A DNA stretch of 62,419 nucleotides, from the NCBI GenBank assembly GCA_018240465.1, contig JAFEFS010000087.1:1-62419 (forward strand), read 5' to 3'. The position numbers were made by a program, and so were the translations under genes. Under the pieces are notes generated by a model that saw nothing but the letters and a program-made list of their open reading frames with translations, searched no databases and had not been told where the DNA came from. Source of the stretch: Pseudomonadota bacterium. Its GTDB lineage: Bacteria > Pseudomonadota > Gammaproteobacteria > Xanthomonadales > Rhodanobacteraceae. How positions within the stretch are numbered: the first letter of the stretch is position 1; every line of letters starts with the position of its first letter. Below are positions 47,687-57,434 of this stretch, in pieces.

Positions 47687-49245
47687 CGCGGCAGATCGAG
47701 CGCCCCGGTCAGGTCGCCCATCGGCGCCGCGCCGTTCGCCTTCAGCGCCGCGTCGCGCTGCTCGATGCCGGGCAGCGGGGCGAGGCCGAAGCGGCGGTTG
47801 AGCAGACGCTGGATCGAGCCGGTGTCGTATTGCGTGTGGTCGACGTAGCCGCGTTTGGCGAACGGCGAGACGACGATCGCCGGAATGCGCAGGCCCGGAC
47901 CCCAGCGGTCGCCCTTCGGCGGCGCGACGTGATCCCACCAGCCGCCGTTCTCGTCGTAGGTGACGATGACGACCATGTGCGGCCACTGCGGACTCTTCTC
48001 CAGGTGCGCGATCACGTCGGCGATGTGCTCGTCGCCGGCGCGGACCGTCGCGTAGCCCGCGTGCTGATTGAGGTTGCCCTGCGGCTTGTAGAACGTCACC
48101 TGCGGCAGCCTGCCGGCATCGATGTCGGCGATGAGCTTCGCACCGTCCATGCCGCCGTCGCGCAAATGCTCGGTGCGCGCCGGTTTGCCGGGCGCGTAGT
48201 TCGCGTAGTAGTTGAACGGCTGGTGGTGGTACTGGAATGCGATGTGGGAGAGCTCCTTGCCCTGATCGAGCGCGATCTGCCAGGCGCCCGCATACCAGGC
48301 CCAGCTGACGTTCGCCGCGTCGAGCCGCTCGCCGATCGTCTCGGCGACCTGCGGGCTCAGGGTATTGCGCTTGTCGGGATCGGCGAAGCGCGCATCGCCG
48401 CCCTTGGCTGCAGTGTTGCCCGAGGGCTGGTACGGCGGCTGCATCGTGTTGACCGCGTAGTAGTCCGGCGTCAGGTTGCCGTAGCGCAGGTATTTCGGCG
48501 GGCCGTCGAGCGCGGATGCAGGGCTCTTCGGATCCGGCGTGAGGCTGACCCCGTCGGCGTTGACGATCGAGATATTGGCCTCGTAGGTCTTCGGATCGGC
48601 CTTGGTCTTGAAGTCGAACGGTGCGCAGGCGCAGATCAGGTACTGGTGGTTGAGGAACGAGGAGCCGAACGCGCCGTGGAAGAAATTGTCGGCCAGGGTA
48701 TACTTTTGCGCAATTTTCCAAAGCGCCATCTTCGAGCCGTCGAAATGGCCCATCGTCTCGCCGCCGGCATCGCTGTAGGCGGCGAACAGGTCGTTCCTGC
48801 CGCCATCGATCTGCATCTGCTGGTTGTAGAACGCGTGAATCAGATCGTGCAGCCGGTAGTCCAGGCTGACACCGTAGCCGTTCGGATCGTCGAGCGCGAA
48901 TGGACGATTGGGATGGCCGCGCGTCGCCTCGGTGGGAATCTGTTTGGGGTCGGCCGCCGTCGTCAATGCGTTCGGCACCGGCGGCAATTGCTTGAGCACG
49001 CTGCCGTCGCGATCACGCTGCAGGTACTGTTCCGGCTTGAGGTTCTGCAGGCCGTTCGCACCGGGGAACATGCCGTACAACTGGTCGAACGAACGGTTTT
49101 CGGCGTAGATCACGACGATGGTCTGGATCGCATCGAGCTTCGCATCGCGTCCCGCGGCAGCGGGTTTGCGCGCCATCGGCGAAGATTGGCAGGCCGCGAG
49201 CAAGGCGGCCGCGGCGAGCAACGGTATCGGGCGAAGACGGAGCAT
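47683..49245 (-). CDS. AcpA-type acid phosphatase / phosphoesterase lipoprotein
   Basis: A 520-residue member of the phospholipase C/AcpA phosphoesterase family. The lipoprotein signal is MLRLRPIPLLAAAALLAAC (lipobox LAAC). Conserved blocks: IVVIYAENRSFDQLYGMFPG at the metal and nucleophile site, NFFHGAFGSSFLNHQYLICA, and IVTYDENGGWWDHVAPPKGD near the C-terminus with the late metal ligands. It likely releases phosphate from phosphoesters or phospholipids at the cell surface or in the periplasm. ATG 49245 is preferred (GGTGA upstream); ATG 49257 would add four residues. It is divergent from the di-heme peroxidase gene, 43 bp between starts, and ends overlapping the GT41 stop. Confidence 0.92.
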   Translation of the reverse strand: MLRLRPIPLLAAAALLAACQSSPMARKPAAAGRDAKLDAIQTIVVIYAENRSFDQLYGMFPGANGLQNLKPEQYLQRDRDGSVLKQLPPVPNALTTAADPKQIPTEATRGHPNRPFALDDPNGYGVSLDYRLHDLIHAFYNQQMQIDGGRNDLFAAYSDAGGETMGHFDGSKMALWKIAQKYTLADNFFHGAFGSSFLNHQYLICACAPFDFKTKADPKTYEANISIVNADGVSLTPDPKSPASALDGPPKYLRYGNLTPDYYAVNTMQPPYQPSGNTAAKGGDARFADPDKRNTLSPQVAETIGERLDAANVSWAWYAGAWQIALDQGKELSHIAFQYHHQPFNYYANYAPGKPARTEHLRDGGMDGAKLIADIDAGRLPQVTFYKPQGNLNQHAGYATVRAGDEHIADVIAHLEKSPQWPHMVVIVTYDENGGWWDHVAPPKGDRWGPGLRIPAIVVSPFAKRGYVDHTQYDTGSIQRLLNRRFGLAPLPGIEQRDAALKANGAAPMGDLTGALDLPR

Positions 49246-49288
49246 GCGGGTCACCATTTGCGACAAGGCATTGAGGCAGAATGGTCGC

Positions 49289-50575
49289 ATGCGCCGCCAC
49301 CTTTGTGTACTCCTTCTGACCGCCTCGCAGTTCGCCGCGCCCGCCCGCGCCAGCGCAGCGGAGCTCGCATCCTCGTACGCGCGGGCGCGCGAACGCACGG
49401 CGCAGTTGCGCGAAGCCGGCCGCGCGATCTTCTCCGATCCGATGTTCTCCGCCTCGGGCAGGCAATCCTGCGCGAGCTGCCACGATCCCGCGCGCCGCTA
49501 CAACCCGCCGAACGCACGCGATGTGCAAACGGGCGGCCCTGCGTTGCGCGATCAGGGTCTGCGCGCACTGCCGACGCTGACCTATCTCGACCGCGTACCG
49601 CCCTACGACAACCACCACTACGACTCCGAGGACGAAGCCGACAACTCGATCGACAACGGCCCCACCGGCGGCCTGACCTGGGACGGCCGCGTCGACACCG
49701 GCGCGCAACAGGCGGCGATTCCGCTGACCTCGAAGTTCGAAATGGCGAACACGATCGCCGGCGTCGCCGCCGCCGCGCGCAAGGCGCCGCATGCGCCGAC
49801 GCTGCGCGCGGCGCTTGGCAGCACCGTCCTGGACGATGACGAACACGCCTTCGCCGCGGTCGCGCGCGCGCTCGCCGCATTCGAAGAGGACGACGCCGAA
49901 TTCAGTCCGTACACGAGCAAATACGATGCCGTCCTCACCGGGCGCGCAACGTTGAGCGCGCAGGAGCAACGCGGCCTCGCCCTGTTCGAGGACGCACGCA
50001 AGGGCAATTGCGCGCAATGCCATCTGTCCAGGCGCGGACTCGATGGCACGCCGCCCGCGTTCTCCGACTACGGCCTGATCGCACTCGCCGTGCCGCGCAA
50101 TGCGAACATCGCGCGCAACCGCGACCCCGCCTTCTTCGACCTCGGCGCCTGCGGCCCCGAACGCGAGGACAAGGCGAACCAGGACGAATACTGCGGCCTG
50201 TTCCGCACGCCGACGCTGCGCAACGTCGCCCTGCGCAGTGCATTTTTCCACAACGGGAAATTCCACGACCTGCGCGAAGTGGTCGAGTTCTACGTCACCC
50301 GCGACATCACGCCGGAGCGCTGGTACGCGAAGGATGCGAACGGAAAGACTGTTTTTTACGACGACCTGCCTGCGCCCTATCACGCCAACATCAACCGCGA
50401 TCCACCATTCGCCGGACAGAAGCCCGGAGCACGCCCGGCGTTGAGCAAGAGCGAGATCGACGACATCGTCGTGTTCATGCGCACGTTGAGCGACGGCTAC
50501 CTCAAAGATAGCCCCTATCGCGCGGAACGAGGGCCTGCGGTCTCCGCCCTGCCGCACGAACAGTCGGCGCGCTGA
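49289..50575 (+). CDS. Di-heme cytochrome c peroxidase / MauG family
   Basis: A 428-residue periplasmic protein. After a signal peptide (MRRHLCVLLLTASQFAAPA, cleavage near ARASA) come two c-type heme sites: Cys61-x-x-Cys-His65 (CASCH) and Cys241-x-x-Cys-His245 (CAQCH). The spacing is that of the CcpA/MauG family. The conserved GLFRTPTLRNVALRSAFFHN and VVEFYVTRD follow. It either reduces hydrogen peroxide with electrons from cytochrome c or performs MauG-like oxidations; the sequence alone does not decide. Start ATG 49289, in a 43-bp divergent gap with the phosphatase gene. The following 161 bp (50576-50736) show nothing I can name. Confidence 0.93.
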   Translation: MRRHLCVLLLTASQFAAPARASAAELASSYARARERTAQLREAGRAIFSDPMFSASGRQSCASCHDPARRYNPPNARDVQTGGPALRDQGLRALPTLTYLDRVPPYDNHHYDSEDEADNSIDNGPTGGLTWDGRVDTGAQQAAIPLTSKFEMANTIAGVAAAARKAPHAPTLRAALGSTVLDDDEHAFAAVARALAAFEEDDAEFSPYTSKYDAVLTGRATLSAQEQRGLALFEDARKGNCAQCHLSRRGLDGTPPAFSDYGLIALAVPRNANIARNRDPAFFDLGACGPEREDKANQDEYCGLFRTPTLRNVALRSAFFHNGKFHDLREVVEFYVTRDITPERWYAKDANGKTVFYDDLPAPYHANINRDPPFAGQKPGARPALSKSEIDDIVVFMRTLSDGYLKDSPYRAERGPAVSALPHEQSAR

Positions 50576-50736
50576 CGCCCAGCCGACGCGCTATTCCCGC
50601 CGCGCCGCGTGCGCTGTACGTCACTCGCGTTGCGGGCAAGCCGTCGTCCGGGCGAACCGCCTGGCGACAGGCGCCAAGCGAGATCGCTGCGATCACACAG
50701 GCGGATGCCGCATCCATGCTCCAAAACCGGCAGTGC

Positions 50737-52557
50737 TCAAGCATGACCGCCTTTCTTCGCCGCAGCGGGAGCTTGCGTGGGCTTGTTGCGCTGCGGACAC
50801 GGGTCTTCCTTGGTGCATCCATGCGTCGAGAAATCGATCGGCACCAAAGCGTAGCCCTCGAACGGCTTCCCATCCTTGAGGCCGGGATTGAATTTCCACG
50901 ACAGCATTGCCGCCTTCGAAGCCTGAGCAAAGCTTTCTACCAACGCTGCCCTGTCCGGAACCGTGCCATCGGCGGCGCTCTTCGGCTCGCCAATCAGTTG
51001 CAGCTTCTCGATTTCCGCGGATTTGGCGTTGCCCTGCTCGTCGATCAACACTTTGAGGATCACCTTCGCGCCCACACCGGCCTTGATGGCTTCCAGCGGA
51101 TACTTGGGTGGCTGCATCTTGCGATAGGTGATGTTCTCAGACGGAGCCATGTCCGGGATTTCGCCAGGTTGAACCGATGTTGCAGGCTTGTCGGAAGCCG
51201 TCGGCTTTTCGCCGTTGAACGCGAGTTGCTTGGCTATCGCCGGGGTCGTTGCTGGCACGAAAGCGCCATGCTGCCGCGATCCACGCGGTGCCTCGAAATC
51301 AATTTTTTCCATGCCAGCGTCCTTCGCATCGGTCATGACCGACGCGACGAGCTCGTATTTCGCGCTGCTGTCGGCCTGAATCAACAAGACAGGCTGCGGA
51401 CTCTGCTTCGCCAGCACTTCCATCGCCTGCCGCACTTCCTCCTCACTCACTAATCTGCCGTTCCAGTAGAACTGGCCATTCGAGCGCACCGACAAGGTGA
51501 CCGGGGCAGGCAGATTTTCGAGCGGCGGCAGCTGATTCCTGTCCGGTTGCGGCAGGTCAATCTTGAGCGACGGCGCAGCGATCATTTGTTTTGACTCAGC
51601 GGCACCAGCAACTTTCGGAGCCGCTTCGTCTGCAGGCGCCCTGCCCGGCAACGCCGCCCAACTCGCATAACCCGCACTGGATACCAGCGCGACAATCGCC
51701 GTGCTTGCCAACGTGCGTCGCACACCTGTCATTGCCGGAAACTTCAACATCGCAATTCGCTCCTTCAAGGGATGGCTCGCAGGCCACAGACAACCGGCCG
51801 GAAGTCGCAGCTCCTGCCACGACTCGCCGACCCGTTGCGCCTTCAACATCGCGTCGGCGTAGCACCGGCGCGCTTCCGGAAAACGGGATATCACGGCCGC
51901 GTCGCAGGCGATTTCCTGGTCGAAACGGAAACGCGAGGCGGCGAGATGGAACAACGGATTGAACCAGTTGAGGCAGCGCAGCAGCGCGGCGAGCGCGTTG
52001 ATTTGCGCGTCGCCGCGCACGAGGTGCGTGCGCTCGTGGGCCAGTACGAGTTCGCGTTCTTCCTTCGTGTAGCGCAATTCGAAATCGCTGGGCACGACGA
52101 TGCGCGGACGCAGTGCGCCGACCAGCGCAGGGCAGCCATCGGTCGCCTGCGCGCGCAGGGCGCCGTGATCGCCGGCGCTCAGCGCGCCGAGATTCTTCAG
52201 GTAGCGGCGCTGCTGGCGCGCGAACACGACGACGAGCGCGAGCGCTCCTGCGATCCACAATGCGAGCAGCCACGGCTGCCAGTCGAACGACGCCGCCTGC
52301 GCGACCGCGGCCCGCAGTTCGATGGTCGCCGAAGACGACGGCGCGGACGGCGCGACCTGCAGCGCGGGGGTCAGCGGCCGCACCGGCGCCGGCAGCAGCG
52401 TCGCCAGCGCGGCGACCGGCACGAGCAGCCACAAGCGGTAGGCGAACGCGGCGCCGAGCCAGCGCCGCGCCGGCACGCGCACGGCCAGCACGAGGACGAG
52501 GGTGAGACCCGCGGCGAGCGCGCCGCAGCCGAGAGCCATGAGCAAGTCATGCGTCAT
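50737..52557 (-). CDS. M56 (BlaR1-type) metallopeptidase fused to ExbD-like and TonB C-terminal domains
   Basis: A 606-residue membrane protein. Helices at about 5-28, 40-56 and 95-113 frame the M56 domain; the zinc site is His174-Glu-x-x-His178 (LVLAHERTHLV) with the downstream ligand region FDQEIACDAAVI (213-224). A further helix at 283-300 leads to the periplasm. Residues about 351-424 resemble the ExbD/TolR periplasmic domain: LSVRSNGQFYWNGRLVSEEE, then PVLLIQADSSAKYELVASVM and DAGMEKIDFEA. Residues 480-575 are a TonB C-terminal domain (PPKYPLEAIKAGVGAKVILK, AMLSWKFNPGLKDGKPFEGY). It starts inside the blaI-type gene (11-bp overlap), so both are one unit. BlaR1 relatives sense a ligand and cleave the repressor. 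Confidence 0.9.
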   Translation of the reverse strand: MTHDLLMALGCGALAAGLTLVLVLAVRVPARRWLGAAFAYRLWLLVPVAALATLLPAPVRPLTPALQVAPSAPSSSATIELRAAVAQAASFDWQPWLLALWIAGALALVVVFARQQRRYLKNLGALSAGDHGALRAQATDGCPALVGALRPRIVVPSDFELRYTKEERELVLAHERTHLVRGDAQINALAALLRCLNWFNPLFHLAASRFRFDQEIACDAAVISRFPEARRCYADAMLKAQRVGESWQELRLPAGCLWPASHPLKERIAMLKFPAMTGVRRTLASTAIVALVSSAGYASWAALPGRAPADEAAPKVAGAAESKQMIAAPSLKIDLPQPDRNQLPPLENLPAPVTLSVRSNGQFYWNGRLVSEEEVRQAMEVLAKQSPQPVLLIQADSSAKYELVASVMTDAKDAGMEKIDFEAPRGSRQHGAFVPATTPAIAKQLAFNGEKPTASDKPATSVQPGEIPDMAPSENITYRKMQPPKYPLEAIKAGVGAKVILKVLIDEQGNAKSAEIEKLQLIGEPKSAADGTVPDRAALVESFAQASKAAMLSWKFNPGLKDGKPFEGYALVPIDFSTHGCTKEDPCPQRNKPTQAPAAAKKGGHA

Positions 52558-52918
52558 CGTCGAGCTCCTCGATCAGTCGCTTGAGTTCCGCGAGATCCTT
52601 CTTGCTCAGTTTTCCCGCTTCGGAGAAATGCGCGACCAGCGGCGCGACGCGGCCGCCGAACAGGCGGTCGATGAGGCCCTTGCTCTCGCTGTGCACGTAG
52701 TCTTCGCGCTTGAGCCGGGCGCTGTAGAGATAGCGCTTGCCGTCGCGTGCGGCGGTGATCGCGCGCTTGGTGAGCAGGCGGTTGAGCAGGGTCTTGATCG
52801 TCGCCTCCTGCCAGTCGCTGCTGACAGAAAGCGCAGCGACCACTTCCTCCGCGCTCATCGGCGCGCGGCTGCGCCAGAGCACGTCCATCACCACGCTTTC
52901 GGCATCGCTGATCGGCAT
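52547..52918 (-). CDS. BlaI/MecI/CopY-family transcriptional repressor
   Basis: A 123-residue winged-helix repressor. The DNA-binding part is at 1-75 (ISDAESVVMDVLWRSRAPMS, then WQEATIKTLLNRLLTKRAIT), with the wing GKRYLYSARLKREDYV and the C-terminal dimerisation helices. ATG 52918 is chosen because GGAGAG precedes it; a TTG at 52930 lies upstream in frame. Relatives bind TACA-NN-TGTA dyads and are inactivated by cleavage through the partner M56 protein, encoded next with an 11-bp overlap. Two such dyads lie directly in front of this gene (52931-52942 and 52955-52966), implying autoregulation. Confidence 0.95.
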   Translation of the reverse strand: MPISDAESVVMDVLWRSRAPMSAEEVVAALSVSSDWQEATIKTLLNRLLTKRAITAARDGKRYLYSARLKREDYVHSESKGLIDRLFGGRVAPLVAHFSEAGKLSKKDLAELKRLIEELDDDA

Positions 52919-52930
52919 TGCGCTCTCCAA

Positions 52931-52942
52931 TTACGTTCGTAA
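52931..52942. promoter_or_regulatory. BlaI-type operator O1
   Basis: TTACGTTCGTAA, a perfect dyad of the form TTACR-NN-YGTAA, 12 bp upstream of the repressor start and centred 24 bp from O2. A TTGACA (52943-52948, plus strand) lies between the two dyads. Confidence 0.75.
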
Positions 52943-52954
52943 TTGACATCTAGA

Positions 52955-52966
52955 TTACATGTGTAA
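52955..52966. promoter_or_regulatory. BlaI-type operator O2
   Basis: TTACATGTGTAA, dyad TTACA-NN-TGTAA, which contains the known BlaI core TACA-NN-TGTA. Two sites 24 bp centre to centre match the two-operator arrangement of bla/mec regulons. It also lies 71 bp before the divergent NUDIX gene, which may share control. Confidence 0.78.
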
Positions 52967-53037
52967 ATGGATAAGTCAAGTCCCGGTGCAGCAGGCAGTG
53001 GCGGTTACAATTGCCGGACAGCCCCAGGAAAACATCC

Positions 53038-53526
53038 ATGCCCTACACCCCGATCCTCGCTACGCTGGGCTACGTGCTCTCGCCCGACCGCGGGCGCGTG
53101 CTGATGATCCATCGCAACACGCGCGAAGGCGATCATCACCTCGGCAAGTACAACGGCCTAGGCGGCAAGCTCGAAGCGGACGAGGACGTCATCAAAGGCA
53201 TGCGCCGCGAGATCCTGGAGGAAGCCGGCATCGACTGCCTGGATTTGAACCTGCGCGGCACGATCAGCTGGCCCGGATTCGGCAAGCACGGCGAAGACTG
53301 GTTCGGCTTCGTCTTCGTCATCACGCGCTATGCAGGCACGCCGCTGGAACGCAATGCCGAGGGCACGCTGGAATGGGTCGAAGCGGAAAGGATTCTCGAC
53401 CTGCCGCTGTGGGAGGGTGACCGCCATTTCCTGCCGCTGGTGTTCGATGCCGACCCGCGCGCGTTTCACGGCGTGATGCCGTACCGCGACGGGCGCATGC
53501 AAAGCTGGAGCTACAGCCGTACGTAG
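53038..53526 (+). CDS. NUDIX hydrolase (MutT / 8-oxo-dGTP diphosphatase type)
   Basis: A 162-residue NUDIX hydrolase. The Nudix box is complete: GGKLEADEDVIKGMRREILE followed by EAGI, with the REx2EE core that binds metal. Upstream LATLGYVLSPDRGRVLMIHR and the partner region KYNGLGGK are as in 8-oxo-dGTP diphosphatases of the MTH1-like type (substrate recognition segment WFGFVFVITRYAG). Start ATG 53038 after AGGAA. It is divergent from the repressor/M56 pair and convergent with tkt (54 bp between stops). Confidence 0.93.
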   Translation: MPYTPILATLGYVLSPDRGRVLMIHRNTREGDHHLGKYNGLGGKLEADEDVIKGMRREILEEAGIDCLDLNLRGTISWPGFGKHGEDWFGFVFVITRYAGTPLERNAEGTLEWVEAERILDLPLWEGDRHFLPLVFDADPRAFHGVMPYRDGRMQSWSYSRT

Positions 53527-53580
53527 GTTGGCGGTGAGCACAGCGGACCCCGACCGTGCCCGGAAAAGGGAAGTCGAACG

Positions 53581-55581
53581 CTATTTCAGCGCCTTGACCG
53601 CATCGGCTACCGCAGTCGCAGTGATGTCGAAATATGCATACAGCGCTTCCGCGGGCGCCGACGCACCGAAGCGGTCGATGCCGATCACCGCGCCGTCGAG
53701 GCCGACATACTTGCGCCAGTACGCGGTGACGCCCGCCTCGACCGCGACGCGCTTGCGGCACCACGATGGCAGCACGCCTTCGCGATAGGCAAGCGGCTGG
53801 CGGTCGAACACTTCGGCGCACGGCATCGAGACGACGCGTACATGGACGTTCTGCTGGGCGAGGCTGCGCATCGCCTCCATCGCGATGCCGACTTCGGAAC
53901 CGGTCGCGATGAGGATGGCATCGAACTTCGCGCTGGCCGGATCGCTGAGCACGTAGCCACCGAGTTCGATCAGGCCAACCTGCTCGTCGCTGCGCAACTG
54001 GTGCGGCAGATTCTGCCGCGACAGGATCAGGCAGCTCGGCCCCTCGCGGCGCTCGATCGCCGCCTTCCACGCGATCGCGGTTTCGACCGCATCGCAGGGA
54101 CGCCAGACGCGGTTGTTCGGAATCAGACGCAGGCTCGCCACATGTTCGATCGGCTGATGCGTCGGGCCGTCCTCGCCGAGGCCGATCGAGTCGTGGGTGT
54201 AGACGTGCACGACCTGTGCCGGAATCAGCGCCGACATGCGCACCGCGTTGCGCGCGTAGTCGGAAAACACGAGGAAGGTGGCATCGTACGGAAGAAAACC
54301 GCCGTACAGCGACAGACCGTTGCTGATCGCGCTCATGCCGAATTCGCGCACGCCGTAGTGCACGTAGTTGGCGCGGGCGTCGCCGCTCTGCACGTCCTTC
54401 GAGCCTTTCCAGATGGTCAGGTTCGACGGCGCGAGATCGGCGGAACCGCCAATCAAACCCGGCAGCAGCGGACCGTAGGCGTCGAGCGCCATCTGCGACG
54501 CCTTGCGTGAGGCCACGGTCGGCCCTTCCTGCTGCAGCTTGCGCGCAAACGCGTCGGCAGCGGCATGGAACGTGTCGGGCAACGCGAGCTTCAATACGCG
54601 CCGCTCGAACTCGGCGGCGAGCTCGGGATGCAGCTTCTTGTACTTCGCGAAGTTCTCGTTCCACGCCGCCTCGGCCGCGGCGCCCTTCGCCCGCGCATCC
54701 CAGCCGGCGTAGATCTCCCCGGGCACCACGAACGGCGGGTAGTTCCAGCCGATGTGCGCACGCGTCGCGGCGACTTCGTCCTTGCCGAGCGGCGCGCCGT
54801 GCGTAGCCTCGGTGCCCTGCTTGTTCGGCGCGCCCCAGCCGATGATCGTCTTCGCCATGATCAGGCTCGGCCGGTCGGTATCCTTGCGCGCCTGTTCGAG
54901 CGCGGCGGCCACCGCGGCCGGGTCGTGACCGTCGATCGGGCCGATCACCTGCCAGCCGTAGGCCTCGAAACGTTTGTGCGTGTCGTCGGTAAACCAGCCG
55001 TGCACTTCGCCGTCGATCGAGATGCCGTTGTCGTCGTAGACCGCGATCAGCTTGCCGAGCTTCCACGTGCCGGCGAGCGAACAGGCTTCGTGCGAGATGC
55101 CTTCCATCAGGCAGCCGTCGCCAAGGAAGACATAGGTATAATTATCCACAATGCCGCAGTCCGGCTGGTTGAAGCGCGCCGCGAGCACGCGCTCGGCAAG
55201 CGCAAAGCCAACTGCGTTCGCCAGGCCCTGACCTAGCGGCCCGGTCGTCGTTTCGATGCCGGGGAATTCGCTCGCCTCGGGATGCCCGGCCGTCTTCGAG
55301 TGCAGCTGGCGGAACTTCTTGAGCTGATCGATCGGCAGGTCGTAGCCGGTCAGGTGCAGCAGCGAGTACAGCAGCATCGAGCCATGCCCGTTGGAGAGCA
55401 CGAAGCGATCGCGCCCCGGCCACTTCGGATTGGCCGGGTTGTGGCGCAGAAAATCGCCCCACAGCACCTGGGCAATGTCGGCCATGCCCATCGGCATGCC
55501 CGGATGGCCCGACTTGGCGGCTTCGACCGCATCCATCGACAGCGCGCGGATGGCGTTGGCTAGTTCCTTGCGGCTGGTCAT
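53581..55581 (-). CDS. tkt: Transketolase
   Basis: A 666-residue transketolase of normal length, moving two-carbon units between sugar phosphates in the pentose phosphate pathway. Conserved blocks: [26 protein letters not shown] start ([20 protein letters not shown]), [20 protein letters not shown], the thiamine-diphosphate motif [20 protein letters not shown], and the Pyr domain with [20 protein letters not shown]. The C-terminal domain ends [16 protein letters not shown]. Start ATG 55581. It stands alone between NUDIX and the symporter; gapA, pgk or aldolase partners are not adjacent. Confidence 0.98.
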   Translation of the reverse strand: MTSRKELANAIRALSMDAVEAAKSGHPGMPMGMADIAQVLWGDFLRHNPANPKWPGRDRFVLSNGHGSMLLYSLLHLTGYDLPIDQLKKFRQLHSKTAGHPEASEFPGIETTTGPLGQGLANAVGFALAERVLAARFNQPDCGIVDNYTYVFLGDGCLMEGISHEACSLAGTWKLGKLIAVYDDNGISIDGEVHGWFTDDTHKRFEAYGWQVIGPIDGHDPAAVAAALEQARKDTDRPSLIMAKTIIGWGAPNKQGTEATHGAPLGKDEVAATRAHIGWNYPPFVVPGEIYAGWDARAKGAAAEAAWNENFAKYKKLHPELAAEFERRVLKLALPDTFHAAADAFARKLQQEGPTVASRKASQMALDAYGPLLPGLIGGSADLAPSNLTIWKGSKDVQSGDARANYVHYGVREFGMSAISNGLSLYGGFLPYDATFLVFSDYARNAVRMSALIPAQVVHVYTHDSIGLGEDGPTHQPIEHVASLRLIPNNRVWRPCDAVETAIAWKAAIERREGPSCLILSRQNLPHQLRSDEQVGLIELGGYVLSDPASAKFDAILIATGSEVGIAMEAMRSLAQQNVHVRVVSMPCAEVFDRQPLAYREGVLPSWCRKRVAVEAGVTAYWRKYVGLDGAVIGIDRFGASAPAEALYAYFDITATAVADAVKALK

Positions 55582-55702
55582 GGGCTGTCGCTCGATCAGG
55601 TTCGGGGAAGGGCGCGTATTGTCGCCGATCGACCCGGCTTTGTCGCGCTCGCGACAACGCGCCGATGCAGGCCGGCACGTTGTCGGGCGTCGAAGCGCAC
55701 AG

Positions 55703-57001
55703 CTAGGCGTGCGAGGAGCTTGTCGGCAGCGGCAGCTTGATGTCGCCCGCGTCCCGCGACACGACCACCGCGGTCGCGAGGTCGCCGGTCACGTTGAGCG
55801 AGGTGCGGCACATGTCGAGGAAGCGATCAACGCCGAGGATCATGCCGATCGCCTCGGGCGGCAGGTGCAGGTAGCCCAGGATCACCGCGATCACCGGCAG
55901 CGACCCGGCCGGCACGCCGGCCGTGCCGATCGAGCCGATGATGCACAGACCGATCACCGCGACCTGCTGGCCGAGGCTGAGGTCGAGGCCGAAGCACTGC
56001 GCGATGAACAGCGTGGTCAGGCCCTCGAACAGCGCGGTACCGTGGTGGTTCGCGGACGCCCCGATCGTCAGCACGAAGCGCGCGATCTGCGGAGGCAACT
56101 TGAGATTCTCCTCGGCCACCTTGAGCGTGGTCGGCAAGGTGCCGGTGCTCGATGCGGTCGAGAACGCGAGCAGGATCGCTTCCTCGCTGCCCTTGAAGAA
56201 CTTCAGCGGACTCATGCCGCCGAACATCCGCACCCACAGCGGCAACACCACGAACATGTGGATCGCGATCGCCAGCACCACGCTGAGCGCGTAAAGGCCG
56301 AGCTTGCCGAGGATGTCGGTGCCGAAGCGCGCGGTCAGCGAGAACATCAGCGCGGCGACCGCGTACGGCGTGAGCTTGATGATGAGCTCCATCAACTTCA
56401 TCACCAGGTCGAGCAGGCCCTGCACCGTGGCCTTGAACGCCGCGGTCGCCGGCGTCGGCTTGAGCACTAGCGCGATGCCGAGCATGACGGCGAAGAACAT
56501 CACCGCGAGAAAGTCGCCGTCGGCTGCGGCCTTGATCGGGTTGTCGGGCACGAGGCCGAGGATGATCTTGACCCCGGACAGGCTCGGCTTGGTCGCGGTG
56601 ATCGCCTGCGCATCGTGCGAGTTGGCGGCGAGCAGGCCATCGCGAATCGCCGGGTCGAAGCCGACGCCGGGCTGGATCAGGTTGATCACGACGAGGCCGA
56701 CCGCGATCGCGATGCTCGTCACCACGACGATGTAGATGAGCATGCGCAGGCCGACCTTGCCCAGGCTGGCGATGTCGCCGATCTCGGTGATGCCCACGAT
56801 CAGCGCCGAGAACATCAGCGGCAACACGAGCATCTTGAGGAACTTGAGGAACAGCAGGCCGACCGGCTGCGCGATCGTGTCGACGAAGCCGTTGACCCAG
56901 CTGACGTCGCCGCCGTGTCGCGCCCACCAGAATGCGATCGCACCGGCGACGGTGCCGACGATGAAGCCGATCAATACGCGCGTATGCAGCGCCAATTTCA
57001 T
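55703..57001 (-). CDS. DAACS-family dicarboxylate/amino acid:cation symporter (variant motif)
   Basis: A 432-residue transporter of the GltP/DctA family (eight helices, two re-entrant hairpins). Hairpin 1 shows [12 protein letters not shown] (281-292). The TM7 motif, NMDGT in characterised members, is Asn318-His-His-Gly-Thr322. Hairpin 2 is [20 protein letters not shown]8 keeps Asp392, Asp396, Arg399, Asn403 and Asp407 ([17 protein letters not shown]). The Arg position suggests an acidic substrate such as glutamate, aspartate or a C4-dicarboxylate. The altered TM7 motif removes an Asp that binds sodium in GltPh, so coupling may differ. ATG 57001 chosen; codons upstream are not membrane-like. 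The C-terminus ends [10 protein letters not shown]. Confidence 0.9.
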   Translation of the reverse strand: MKLALHTRVLIGFIVGTVAGAIAFWWARHGGDVSWVNGFVDTIAQPVGLLFLKFLKMLVLPLMFSALIVGITEIGDIASLGKVGLRMLIYIVVVTSIAIAVGLVVINLIQPGVGFDPAIRDGLLAANSHDAQAITATKPSLSGVKIILGLVPDNPIKAAADGDFLAVMFFAVMLGIALVLKPTPATAAFKATVQGLLDLVMKLMELIIKLTPYAVAALMFSLTARFGTDILGKLGLYALSVVLAIAIHMFVVLPLWVRMFGGMSPLKFFKGSEEAILLAFSTASSTGTLPTTLKVAEENLKLPPQIARFVLTIGASANHHGTALFEGLTTLFIAQCFGLDLSLGQQVAVIGLCIIGSIGTAGVPAGSLPVIAVILGYLHLPPEAIGMILGVDRFLDMCRTSLNVTGDLATAVVVSRDAGDIKLPLPTSSSHA

Positions 57002-57092
57002 ACCAGAGTCCCGGATTTTCTGCCTGCCCCGGGGCGATGGTACACGAGTCGGGCCGGGCTCCGCCGCCGCGGCGCGCGGAGCAGGCGCAGCG

Positions 57093-57434
57093 CTACGGCA
57101 GCGCAGCAAGCAGCAGGCTGTCGCCCGCGCGCACCCCGCTCAGCTTGCATAGGTCGAAATCGCGGCGCACGACCCGCTGCCCGTCGGCGAAGCCGACGCG
57201 CAGATCGCGCACGCAGTGACCGTCGCCCTTGCGCAGCGCGACCGTGACCTTGCCATCCGGATCCCGCGGATCGATCTGGATCGGAACCGGATGAAAACGG
57301 TCAGTGCCGCGCGCGGCAACTTCGAACGAGACGATGCGGCGGTTCGCATGGTGCAGATCGACTTGATAGACGACTCCGGCCAAGGCGGCTTGCGACAGCC
57401 CGGCAAGAACTGCGGCGAAAAGAATTTTGTGCAT
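57093..57434 (-). CDS. Small exported protein of unknown function
   Basis: A 113-residue protein with a good signal peptide (MHKILFAAVLAGLSQAALAG). The mature part has alternating strands (VVYQVDLHHANRRIVSFEVA, then KVTVALRKGDGHCVRDLRVG) and two Cys (GHCVRD and FDLCKL) that could form a disulfide in the periplasm. I do not recognise the family. Start ATG 57434, 91 bp from the symporter start on the same strand. The interval 57435-57676 upstream holds a C9 run (57612-57620) and no convincing gene. Confidence 0.68.
   Translation of the reverse strand: MHKILFAAVLAGLSQAALAGVVYQVDLHHANRRIVSFEVAARGTDRFHPVPIQIDPRDPDGKVTVALRKGDGHCVRDLRVGFADGQRVVRRDFDLCKLSGVRAGDSLLLAALP

Noticed and set aside
52943..52971. 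A sigma-70 promoter for the NUDIX gene using TTGACA at 52943
   Set aside because: No convincing -10 hexamer at 16-18 bp spacing; the operators are supported but the promoter is not.
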